Below are positions 18,155-25,561 of a DNA stretch of 64,000 nucleotides, in pieces. This stretch comes from Terrimonas sp. (lineage in GTDB: Bacteria > Bacteroidota > Bacteroidia > Chitinophagales > Chitinophagaceae): contig WGMO01000026.1 in assembly GCA_016125075.1 (NCBI GenBank), forward strand, positions 62,001-126,000, read 5' to 3'. Positions within the stretch are counted from its first letter, which is position 1. Each line of letters begins with the position of its first letter. The translations under genes and the position numbers were made by a program. The notes under the pieces are model-generated. The model was not told the DNA's origin and searched no databases. It saw nothing but the letters and a program-made list of their open reading frames with translations.

Positions 18155-19117
18155 ATGAACAGCAAAAAAATTATCCATGGAATCACCGGCTTAATGCTGG
18201 CGGGATTCCTTTTATTCATGACCAGTTGCAAAAAAGATAAAAATGACAACCCTGCCACTAATACCATTACGGATGTGGTAGTTGCTAACTCCAATTTCAG
18301 CCTGTTGAAGCAGGCCGTGGTAAAAGCAGGACTGGATGCTACACTGAACGGTGCCGGACCCTTTACCGTTTTCGCTCCCAATGATGCCGCTTTTGCCGCA
18401 GCGGGTATTGATGCTGCTGCGATTAACAGTTTATCATCCTCTGACCTTCAGGCGATCCTTTTGTATCATACCCTGGGATCTGAGGTAAAAGCTGCCAATG
18501 TACCTGCCGGACCCAATGCAAAAGTTGTTACCGCCGGTGGCGACTCTGTATTTGTTACCAAAAATGCCAATGGAGTATTTGTGAACGGGGTACAGGTGAT
18601 CCAGGCAGATATCGCCGCTGATAATGGTGTTATACATGCTATCGGGAAAGTATTGTTACCCCCGTCCGGGAATATTGTAGAGACTGCAGTAGCAGCGGGC
18701 CTGGACTCCCTGGTGAAAGCTGTTTTAAGGGCTACCAATGCAGCTGGAGGCGATCCTAACCTGGCTTCCACTTTAAGTTCAGCTACTTTAACCGTTTTTG
18801 CTCCCACCAATGCCGCGTTTACACAGTTGTTAGGCGCTTTATCATTGAATGATATCAATGATATCCCGGTCGCAACTCTGCTGGCTGTACTCAGGTACCA
18901 TGTAGTAGGGGGCAGGGCATTTTCCTCTGACCTCGCCAATGGTTCACTGGCCATGCTGGCAGGCGGCAATACTACCATTAACCTTTCAAATGGTACGGGC
19001 GGCGGTCCTTCCATCACCGGAAACGGGAATAGCGGAAGCCTGTCAAATATTGTTGCTACGAACATAGTGTGCCGGAATGGTGTTGTACATCTTATCGATA
19101 GGGTATTATTGCCTTAA
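18155..19117 (+). CDS. FAS1 (fasciclin) double-domain lipoprotein
   Basis: A 320-aa lipoprotein: hydrophobic signal and lipobox Cys25 (LFMTSCKKDK), then two FAS1 domains, about 42-172 and 176-320. Each shows the FAS1 H1/H2 landmarks GPFTVFAPNDAAF / TLTVFAPTNAAF and NGVIHAIGKVLLP / NGVVHLIDRVLLP. FAS1 proteins are extracellular adhesion or matrix proteins; the ligand is unknown. A close paralogue lies at 21104-22069, and a LytS/LytTR regulator pair sits between them. A perfect hairpin follows the gene at 19152-19181. Confidence 0.9.
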   Translation: MNSKKIIHGITGLMLAGFLLFMTSCKKDKNDNPATNTITDVVVANSNFSLLKQAVVKAGLDATLNGAGPFTVFAPNDAAFAAAGIDAAAINSLSSSDLQAILLYHTLGSEVKAANVPAGPNAKVVTAGGDSVFVTKNANGVFVNGVQVIQADIAADNGVIHAIGKVLLPPSGNIVETAVAAGLDSLVKAVLRATNAAGGDPNLASTLSSATLTVFAPTNAAFTQLLGALSLNDINDIPVATLLAVLRYHVVGGRAFSSDLANGSLAMLAGGNTTINLSNGTGGGPSITGNGNSGSLSNIVATNIVCRNGVVHLIDRVLLP

Positions 19118-19151
19118 TTGGATCATCATATATGATAACCTTTGAAAAATC

Positions 19152-19181
19152 AATCAGTCCCGATGAATGTCGGGACTGATT
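19152..19181 (+). terminator. hairpin between FAS1 gene and LytS kinase gene
   Basis: AATCAGTCCCG (19152-19162) pairs perfectly with CGGGACTGATT (19171-19181) around an 8-base loop. The T run is short, so it may be a weak terminator of the FAS1 transcript or a structured 5' region; it ends 20 bases before the kinase ATG. Confidence 0.5.
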
Positions 19182-19201
19182 TAATAGATATTCAATACGT
19201 T

Positions 19202-20230
19202 ATGTTTACGCATCGTTACCGATATTTTTTCATAGGCCTCTTATCATTATATACTTTCATGAACACGGCGCTTTGCAATGTGTATCATTATTTTAGTATT
19301 GATATTGAGTGGTATTATGCCCTCCTGACGATCTTTCTCATCACTTTTGGTACCTGGGAGGCCAACCGTCTGGTGAACCCTTTTGTAAAAAAAAGAATTC
19401 CACCGGAAGAAAACAGGTTCCGCTATTTATTTACCTTTTTTGGAACCGGGCTGGTGATTTCTTTCATCCTCAGTTTTGGGATTGTAATGTTTATTGGTGC
19501 CGGATTGCATCATAATACCTGGAGCCAGAATCTAAACCCTTTAAAACTGAACCTGATATATGCGGGTTTGATCAATCTTTTCTTTCACCTACTGAATACG
19601 ATTTTTTTCTTCTTTTCGGCTTACAAAAAGCAATGGGCAGAGGCAGAAGAATTAAGACGGATCAGTTCACAGGCTGAGATTCAATTGGTAAAAAGCCAGA
19701 TCAATCCTCATTTTCTTTTTAACAACCTCAATGTTTTATCAAATATGGTGATGAAGGATAATCCGGAAGCCAATAAATTCATTGAAGAATTTTCAAAGGT
19801 GTACCGGTATATCCTCAATAACCACCAAAAGGAAGTGGTGGAACTCCGTTCTGAACTTGCTTTTATCCGCCCGTATATTTTTCTGCTGGAACAAAGATTT
19901 GCAGAGGGGTTAAAAGTGGATATTCAAATTCCGGAAAAATATAATACGTATTTTATCATTCCCGTTGCCCTGCAGATGCTGATCGAAAATGCGATCAAGC
20001 ATAATATTGTATCCAGGAGCAAACCCCTGGTCATCGAATTACATGCCAATGGGAACCAGACCCTTGTGGTGAGGAATAACCTCCAACCCCGGGCACAGCA
20101 GGAATTTTCCAACCAGATTGGCTTAAAAAATATCATGAAGCGTTATGAACTTATCAGCGATAAGAATGTTAGTGTAAAAAAATCGGAGACTTTTTTTGAG
20201 GTAGAATTGCCGTTGCTTAACCTAAATTAA
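19202..20230 (+). CDS. LytS-type sensor histidine kinase
   Basis: A 342-aa kinase. I start at the ATG at 19202 (MFTHRYRYFF); the frame opens 60 bp upstream at a TTG, but that part is the hairpin behind the FAS1 gene. Four membrane helices span about 8-150. A coiled linker leads to the His_kinase domain with phospho-acceptor His170 in QINPHFLFNNLN and the ATP N-box LIENAIKHN. It lacks a separate ligand domain, so the sensor is the membrane part. The response regulator gene follows after 5 bp, making a typical LytS/LytTR pair. The flanking FAS1 genes are plausible targets. Confidence 0.88.
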   Translation: MFTHRYRYFFIGLLSLYTFMNTALCNVYHYFSIDIEWYYALLTIFLITFGTWEANRLVNPFVKKRIPPEENRFRYLFTFFGTGLVISFILSFGIVMFIGAGLHHNTWSQNLNPLKLNLIYAGLINLFFHLLNTIFFFFSAYKKQWAEAEELRRISSQAEIQLVKSQINPHFLFNNLNVLSNMVMKDNPEANKFIEEFSKVYRYILNNHQKEVVELRSELAFIRPYIFLLEQRFAEGLKVDIQIPEKYNTYFIIPVALQMLIENAIKHNIVSRSKPLVIELHANGNQTLVVRNNLQPRAQQEFSNQIGLKNIMKRYELISDKNVSVKKSETFFEVELPLLNLN

Positions 20231-20235
20231 TTCGG

Positions 20236-20991
20236 ATGCAGGTTCTCATTGCCGAAGATGAATTGCCAGCCGTAGAGCGCCTGAAGCTCCTCATCGATGC
20301 TTACGATCCTGCCATAGAAGTGGTGGCGGTAACCGACAGTATTGCCGATACCGTCAACTATCTGTCGCAGCACCCGCACCCGGATTTGTTGTTGCTGGAT
20401 ATCCACCTTTCAGACGGGCATAGTTTTGAGATCTTTAAAAAAATCAATTTTAATAATCCTGTCATCTTTACCACGGCTTATGATCAGTATGCGCTGGAGG
20501 CATTTAAGGTGTTCAGTATTGATTATATCCTGAAGCCTGTTACAAAAGAGGCCCTGGCCTTGGCGATCAATAAATTTCGATCCCTTGCGGTCCAAAGAGT
20601 TCCGGTAGATTATCAACAGCTAATCAATGAAATTAAAAGACCCCAATATAAATCAAGGTTCCTGGCAAAAGGGGGGACAAAACTTTTTTTTATTGATGCG
20701 GAGGATATTGCATTTTTCCAGGCTGATAATAAGATCGTTTACCTGGTGGATAATAAGGGGAACCGGTATATCATTAACTATACGCTGGACAGGCTGGAAT
20801 CCCTGCTGGACCCCAAGGAGTTTTTCAGACTCAACCGGAAATTCATTGTCAGGATGTCTGCAATCGAGCATATTCGACCCTATTATAATAGCCGGTTAAA
20901 GATTGCCGTGAAGGGGAGTAACGAAAAATCAGAAGACCTGGTTATCAGCCGTGAAAGGGTATCGGAATTCAAAGTTTGGGCAGAAAGCTAG
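20236..20991 (+). CDS. LytTR-family response regulator
   Basis: A 251-aa regulator: an N-terminal receiver domain (1-120) with acidic pocket AEDE (6-9), phospho-acceptor Asp55 in LLLLDIHL, Thr in FTTAYD and Lys in YILKPV, and a C-terminal LytTR DNA-binding domain (about 145-251; FFRLNRKFIV and the preceding IDAEDIAFFQADNK). It begins 5 bp after the sensor kinase gene. LytTR proteins bind direct repeats upstream of targets; GTTCA-containing repeats occur before both neighbouring FAS1 genes. Confidence 0.92.
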   Translation: MQVLIAEDELPAVERLKLLIDAYDPAIEVVAVTDSIADTVNYLSQHPHPDLLLLDIHLSDGHSFEIFKKINFNNPVIFTTAYDQYALEAFKVFSIDYILKPVTKEALALAINKFRSLAVQRVPVDYQQLINEIKRPQYKSRFLAKGGTKLFFIDAEDIAFFQADNKIVYLVDNKGNRYIINYTLDRLESLLDPKEFFRLNRKFIVRMSAIEHIRPYYNSRLKIAVKGSNEKSEDLVISRERVSEFKVWAES

Positions 20992-20995
20992 AATT

Positions 20996-21049
20996 ACAGT
21001 TCAGCCCTATTTTTCCGCTTTACACCCCTTATTTTACAGTGTTCATCCG
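20996..21049 (+). promoter_or_regulatory. candidate LytTR-type operator repeats before second FAS1 gene
   Basis: TTACAGTTCAGCC (from 20994) and TTACAGTGTTCATCC (from 21035) are near-identical direct repeats containing GTTCA at 20999 and 21041. ACAGTTCAG at 20996-21004 fits the published LytTR half-site pattern, but the 42-bp spacing is larger than usual. Regulation of the downstream FAS1 gene is inference. Confidence 0.3.
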
Positions 21050-21103
21050 TTATGAGAATCCATTACCATTCAAATAGTGTTTTTAAAGAAAAACTATTTG
21101 ATT

Positions 21104-22069
21104 ATGAAAAAAGTAATAACCAGCTTACGGTATGGAGGCATTTTCCTTTTTGTCTCCCTGATAATGATCAGTTGCCAAAGGGTCATGGATTTCATCCCCA
21201 ATTCGGCAACCCAGAACAAATCGATTGCAAAGATCGTTAAGACAACCCCACAGTTCTCCCTGCTCGAAACAGCCCTGAACAGGGCAGGCCTGACATCCAC
21301 TCTCGACGGAAATGGCAGTTTTACCGTTTTTGCCCCTACCAATGATGCTTTTCATGCTGCAGGCTTCAATTCAGTAGCAGATATTAATGCGGTTCCGGTT
21401 CAAACACTGACGGATATTCTTTTATATCATGTATTGGATGTAAAGATCCTTTCCAATGCCATCCCGGAAGCACCCAATACTGAAGTGGGGACACTGGATG
21501 CTGGTAAAAAGATTTTTGTAACCAAAATGAACGGTAAAATTTGCATCAATGGCGTGAATGTAGTTACTAAAGATATAAAAGCTAAAAACGGGGTGATCCA
21601 TGCCATCGACCGGGTATTATTCCCCCCAGCCGGAACGATTGTAGATGCGGTAGCCGGTAATCCTGATTTTAGCCTCTTGCTGCAGGCCGTTCTGAGGGCA
21701 GGAACCACCGGAACAGATGTGGCGGCATTGTTATCTTCTGATGGACCTTTTACGGTGTTTGCACCTACCAATACGGCTTTCCAAAACCTCCTTGGTACAT
21801 TGGGTGCCACCAGCCTGGATGATATCCCGGCTGCTACTTTACTCAATGTGCTTAGCTATCATGTTGTACCTGCAAGGGTGTTTTCCTGTAACCTGAGCAA
21901 TGGCCAGGTAGCGGGTACCGCCTTACCCGGGTCTTCCATTACTTTTGACCTGACAAGTGGTGCAAAAGTAAAGGGAACTGGAAATACAACAGCTTCAAAT
22001 ATCATCAAAACAGACCTTGTCACTACCAATGGTGTGATCCACGTCATCGACCAGGTATTACTTCCATAG
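21104..22069 (+). CDS. FAS1 (fasciclin) double-domain lipoprotein, second copy
   Basis: A 321-aa lipoprotein paralogous to the gene at 18155-19117. The start is the ATG at 21104 (MKKVITSL) because the signal peptide begins there; a GTG 27 bp upstream is in frame but less likely. The lipobox is MISCQR (Cys near 24). Two FAS1 domains follow (GSFTVFAPTNDAF ... NGVIHAIDRVLFP and GPFTVFAPTNTAF ... NGVIHVIDQVLLP). Extracellular adhesion is the usual role. It ends in a strong bidirectional terminator. FAS1 genes on both sides of one two-component pair suggest a duplication and a shared regulator. Confidence 0.9.
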   Translation: MKKVITSLRYGGIFLFVSLIMISCQRVMDFIPNSATQNKSIAKIVKTTPQFSLLETALNRAGLTSTLDGNGSFTVFAPTNDAFHAAGFNSVADINAVPVQTLTDILLYHVLDVKILSNAIPEAPNTEVGTLDAGKKIFVTKMNGKICINGVNVVTKDIKAKNGVIHAIDRVLFPPAGTIVDAVAGNPDFSLLLQAVLRAGTTGTDVAALLSSDGPFTVFAPTNTAFQNLLGTLGATSLDDIPAATLLNVLSYHVVPARVFSCNLSNGQVAGTALPGSSITFDLTSGAKVKGTGNTTASNIIKTDLVTTNGVIHVIDQVLLP

Positions 22070-22084
22070 TTGTGTATATATCCT

Positions 22085-22117
22085 AAAAAGATCCCCGCGG
22101 GTAGCGGGGATCTTTTT
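22085..22117. terminator. bidirectional terminator, FAS1 / Gfo-Idh-MocA
   Basis: AAAAAGATCCCCGC (22085-22098) pairs perfectly with GCGGGGATCTTTTT (22104-22117). A and T runs flank both sides, so it can serve the plus-strand FAS1 gene and the minus-strand oxidoreductase gene. Confidence 0.88.
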
Positions 22118-22133
22118 GTTTTTATGAACAGGC

Positions 22134-23471
22134 TTATATCCTGGGTAGTTTATACCCGTTTTGGTAGGTCTTTGTAAAGTATTCTTTGTTTATCGAGTCC
22201 TCTTCAAATTTCCCGGCTTTCTGATCCCAGTTGAGTTTCTTGCCGCTACGGTAGGCGATATTTCCCATTTGTGCCACGGTGGCTACATGAGCCGCCGCTT
22301 CCACATTGCAGTGCAGTATTTCTCTTTTATCTGTTCGAATGGCCTCGATAAAATTCTGCCAGTGGTTCAGTACACCATTGTCAGTAGAAGGGGCAAAGGG
22401 TTTGCTGATTTTTTGCTTGCTTTGTCTTTCTTCGATCACTTCCCAGCCACCCCTGTTCAGTACCAGGGTGCCGTTATTACCGATAAAGGCGATCCCATGG
22501 TCTTTGCCATAGGAGCCATTGTCAATACCCATGGCAGCATCCCAGACCATATTGAACCCGTCAAATTCATAAAGTGTAGTGAGGGTATCGGGTGTTTCTT
22601 CATATAACTCAGGATATGCAAATTTTCCGCCCAATGCAGCAATGGATTTAGGCATATCGGCTTCCATGCCCAGCAACGCATAATCCAGCAGGTGAACACC
22701 CCAGTCCGTCATGAGGCCACCGGCATAATCCCAGAACCAACGGAAATGAAAATGAAAACGGCTGGCATTAAATGCACGGGTAGGAGCCGGCCCCAGCCAG
22801 GTTTTATAGTCGACTCCCTCCGGCGCCGGGCTATTGGGCACAACCGGTTGCGGGCGCATCCATCCCTGGTAACACCACACTTTTACAGTGCGGATCATGC
22901 CCAATTGTCCGCTGTGTACAAAATCGACCGCATCCCTGAAATGTTGCTGACTACGTTGCCACTGTCCAACCTGTACAACCCGGTTATATTTTTTTTGAGC
23001 GGCGATCATGGCCCTGCATTCACCAATGGAATTACCCATGGGTTTCTCTACATAAACATGTTTTCCCGCTTCGCAGGCATCGATCATCTGTAAGGCATGC
23101 CAGTGATCGGGGGTGCCGAGAATAACAATATCGATATCCTTATTGTCCAGCAGGGTCCGGTAGTCGCCGGTGGTACGCACCTTCGCTGCATCCACATTCA
23201 TTTTTTCCAGTTCCTTGCGCCGTTTGTCAATAACATTTTTGTCAATATCACAAAGTGCAACGAGGCGGGTGCCCGGTATCTTTAAGGCAGCAGTAAGGTT
23301 GGCCCAACCCATTCCATTAATACCGATGGCGGCAATATTCAATTGGTCGCTGGCCGCAATTTTCCTTTGCAGGGAAGCCAGGTTTTTATTTTTTAAGGGG
23401 GAAAGGATTGCGCCGCCTGCGAGTAATACTGAGGATTGCTGTAAAAATTTTCTACGGGATGGCATGGGCAT
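22134..23471 (-). CDS. Gfo/Idh/MocA family oxidoreductase, exported (Tat-type signal)
   Basis: A 445-aa NAD(P)-dependent sugar oxidoreductase-like protein. I start at the ATG at 23471 (MPMPSRRKFLQQ); a second ATG at 23465 is equally possible. The SRRKFLQQSSVLLAGGAIL opening is a twin-arginine signal. The Rossmann domain shows IAAIGINGMG, LVALCDID, GTPDHWHA and the EKP motif in KHVYVEKPMG; the C-terminal domain carries WFWDYAGGLMTDWGVHLLDY, as in inositol dehydrogenase-like proteins of Bacteroidota. The substrate (inositol or sugar derivative) is unknown. A second, different member lies at 33349-34686. Confidence 0.85.
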   Translation of the reverse strand: MPMPSRRKFLQQSSVLLAGGAILSPLKNKNLASLQRKIAASDQLNIAAIGINGMGWANLTAALKIPGTRLVALCDIDKNVIDKRRKELEKMNVDAAKVRTTGDYRTLLDNKDIDIVILGTPDHWHALQMIDACEAGKHVYVEKPMGNSIGECRAMIAAQKKYNRVVQVGQWQRSQQHFRDAVDFVHSGQLGMIRTVKVWCYQGWMRPQPVVPNSPAPEGVDYKTWLGPAPTRAFNASRFHFHFRWFWDYAGGLMTDWGVHLLDYALLGMEADMPKSIAALGGKFAYPELYEETPDTLTTLYEFDGFNMVWDAAMGIDNGSYGKDHGIAFIGNNGTLVLNRGGWEVIEERQSKQKISKPFAPSTDNGVLNHWQNFIEAIRTDKREILHCNVEAAAHVATVAQMGNIAYRSGKKLNWDQKAGKFEEDSINKEYFTKTYQNGYKLPRI

Positions 23472-23624
23472 TAATTTTGGTTGCTTCCTATGAATATACA
23501 CAAAATTTTGGGGCACGAAAATCCGTGAACACCCATCTCGTAAACCCGGCTCTTTCCCCGGCATCCATTTTCCGGGTGGGGTTATCAATTTTTATCGCTA
23601 TTTTTTGATCCTTAATTTTTGTAC

Positions 23625-24251
23625 ATGGATTATGTTGCCCACCTTTCCCGGGACCCGAAAATGAAAGAACTGATACAGGAACACGGGGTATTGACACTCA
23701 AGAAAAAAAAGAACTTATGTCTTTATCTCTGTTATTCCATCATGAGTCAGCAGTTGTCAACCAAGGTGGCATCAGTAATCAAAAATCGTTTTCTTGCCTT
23801 GTATGACGGTAAGGAGCCTACCCCTCAGGAGATTGTAGATACCCCTTTTGAAAAACTGCGTAATATCGGAATGAGTAATGCAAAAGTGCAGTATGTTCAA
23901 AATGTTGCCCGCTTTGAAATAGAAAAGGGGATGGATGTAAAGCAGCTTTCCAGGATGAGCAATGAAGAAGTGATCGCCTATCTTATCAGCATCAAGGGTG
24001 TTGGCCGCTGGACCATCGAGATGCTATTGATGTTTGCCTTGTGCCGGGAAGACCTTTTTGCCATTGATGACCTCGGGTTGCGCAACGCAGTGATCGGATT
24101 GTACGATCTGAAACACCGGAAAAAGAAAACAATGGATGCCGGCATCCTAAAAATTACCCGGCAATGGAGCCCCTACCGAACCTATGCCTGTCTGTATTTA
24201 TGGCGATGGAAGGATAATCTGCCTGTCAGCAATAACAGCCGGAAAAAGTAA
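23625..24251 (+). CDS. DNA-3-methyladenine glycosylase II (AlkA-type HhH-GPD)
   Basis: A 208-aa helix-hairpin-helix base-excision glycosylase. Landmarks are IMSQQLSTKVA, the hairpin ISIKGVGRWTIEMLLMF, and the catalytic Asp region FAIDDLGLRNAV followed by WSPYRTYACLYLWRW. These enzymes remove alkylated purines from DNA. Length fits the short AlkA/MAG form without the N-terminal domain of E. coli AlkA. The start is the ATG at 23625 (MDYVAHLSRDPKM); a TTG two codons upstream is in frame. It is a lone plus-strand gene between two minus-strand genes. Confidence 0.85.
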   Translation: MDYVAHLSRDPKMKELIQEHGVLTLKKKKNLCLYLCYSIMSQQLSTKVASVIKNRFLALYDGKEPTPQEIVDTPFEKLRNIGMSNAKVQYVQNVARFEIEKGMDVKQLSRMSNEEVIAYLISIKGVGRWTIEMLLMFALCREDLFAIDDLGLRNAVIGLYDLKHRKKKTMDAGILKITRQWSPYRTYACLYLWRWKDNLPVSNNSRKK

Positions 24252-24343
24252 TTAACAACCTGGATGGGTTAGGATAATGGTAACCGGTATTGAGCTGGGT
24301 ATGTCTTTTGCACAGGATACCGCCGCTAAACCGTTTTTATCGA

Positions 24344-25459
24344 TCAGATAACGACTTTCTCCATTTTATTCAGCATTTCCGGTTCAATAGAAGCGCCCAG
24401 TCCCGGGGTATCCGGCACTTTCATCATCCCGTTTTCGTGATAGGTTAATCCCCCGCTGATAAAATCGACTGCGTGCATAAGGGGGGTATCAAAATCGCAA
24501 TATTGTACCGCATGACTGCTGAGTGCCAGGTGGGCAAAAGCCGTCATGCCGAGCCTCGATTCCATAAAGGCACCAATCTGCACATCCATTTTTTCTTTTT
24601 CTGCCAGCCGCAGTATCTTCCTGGCGGTGATCAGGCTGCCAGCTTTCCCCATCTTGATATTAAACATATCACAGGCCTTCAGGCTGATTAATAGTTTGGC
24701 ATCAAAATGATCACAGCAGCTTTCATCAGCCATAACGGGTATGGGAGATCGCTTTTTTACTTTCTGCAATTTTAAATAATTCCTTCTGGCGATCGGTTCT
24801 TCACAATATTGGATATGTTCCTGTTTCAGTTCCTCCAGCACTTCAATGGCTTCTTCGGGTGTCCAGCCCTGGTTAGCATCCAGCCGGAGGGGTATTTCTT
24901 TTCCAACACTTTCCCGGATGGCTTTCACCCTGGCAATATCCGTTTGTGCATGATCCCCCAGTTTTATCTTGATGGCGGGAAATCCCTCGTCTTTGATACG
25001 GATAGCATCATACACCATTTTATCAATCTCACCGATACTCACTGTATAATCCGTATAAAGGGCATGGTTTTTTTTGCCGCCGAGAAACTTGTATAAAGGC
25101 ACCCCTGCAAACTGAGCTGCTATATCGTGTAATGCAATATCAAATGCACTTTTGATGCTATAATTGGCATAGATAACCCTGTTCAGGGACTGGATACATT
25201 CCTCCACATCCAATGCATTTTTGCCCTTAAGGGCCTTGCCAAAATACCCGGCTACCGTATAGGCTGTGTCTATGCTTTCCCCATTGATAGGCATAAAAGG
25301 GTTGCATTCGCCAAACCCGCTGATCCCCTTATCGGTCCTGATGACAATTATGATGTTTTCTGCATTTTCTTCCCTCCCCAGCGATGTGATAAAAGGGGCT
25401 TTTAAGGGAACAAGAAATTTGTAAACCTCGGTCTGGATGATGGTAGCGCTATGGGTCAT
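24344..25459 (-). CDS. dipeptide epimerase (enolase superfamily)
   Basis: A 371-aa enolase-superfamily enzyme resembling L-Ala-D/L-Glu epimerase. Landmarks are the catalytic Lys pair in AIKIKLG, metal ligands in RLDANQGW, CEEPI and MADESC, and the second catalytic Lys in NIKMGK. It racemises one residue of a dipeptide; the Ala-Glu type helps recycle peptidoglycan peptides. Specificity could instead be another dipeptide. It lies downstream of the S46 dipeptidyl peptidase on the same strand, but a very strong terminator separates them, so it likely has its own promoter. The pairing with a dipeptide-releasing peptidase supports a peptide-catabolism role. Confidence 0.82.
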   Translation of the reverse strand: MTHSATIIQTEVYKFLVPLKAPFITSLGREENAENIIIVIRTDKGISGFGECNPFMPINGESIDTAYTVAGYFGKALKGKNALDVEECIQSLNRVIYANYSIKSAFDIALHDIAAQFAGVPLYKFLGGKKNHALYTDYTVSIGEIDKMVYDAIRIKDEGFPAIKIKLGDHAQTDIARVKAIRESVGKEIPLRLDANQGWTPEEAIEVLEELKQEHIQYCEEPIARRNYLKLQKVKKRSPIPVMADESCCDHFDAKLLISLKACDMFNIKMGKAGSLITARKILRLAEKEKMDVQIGAFMESRLGMTAFAHLALSSHAVQYCDFDTPLMHAVDFISGGLTYHENGMMKVPDTPGLGASIEPEMLNKMEKVVI

Positions 25460-25503
25460 GGTAAATGGATTCGGTGATGGAAAGCCGGATGCAATGATAA
25501 ATA

Positions 25504-25547
25504 AAAAACAAACAGGCGCAACAATTCTGTTGCGCCTGTTTGTTTTT
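25504..25547 (-). terminator. strong intrinsic terminator after the S46 peptidase gene
   Basis: A perfect 20-bp stem (25504-25523 with 25528-25547) around a 4-base loop, GC-rich in the middle with A/T runs at both bases. It lies 15 bases past the S46 stop codon on the minus strand and could also stop plus-strand RNA. Confidence 0.9.
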
Positions 25548-25561
25548 ATTTGCGAGATCCG

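Noticed and set aside
18466-19065. 199-aa open frame on the minus strand
   Set aside because: Antisense to the first FAS1 gene, whose domains are clear; low-complexity composition reflects the complement of Ala/Gly/Asn codons.
25504-25547. Inverted repeat as an insertion-sequence end or attachment site
   Set aside because: Arms are adjacent with a 4-base loop and flanking A/T runs directly after a stop codon: a terminator. No transposase or target duplication is seen.
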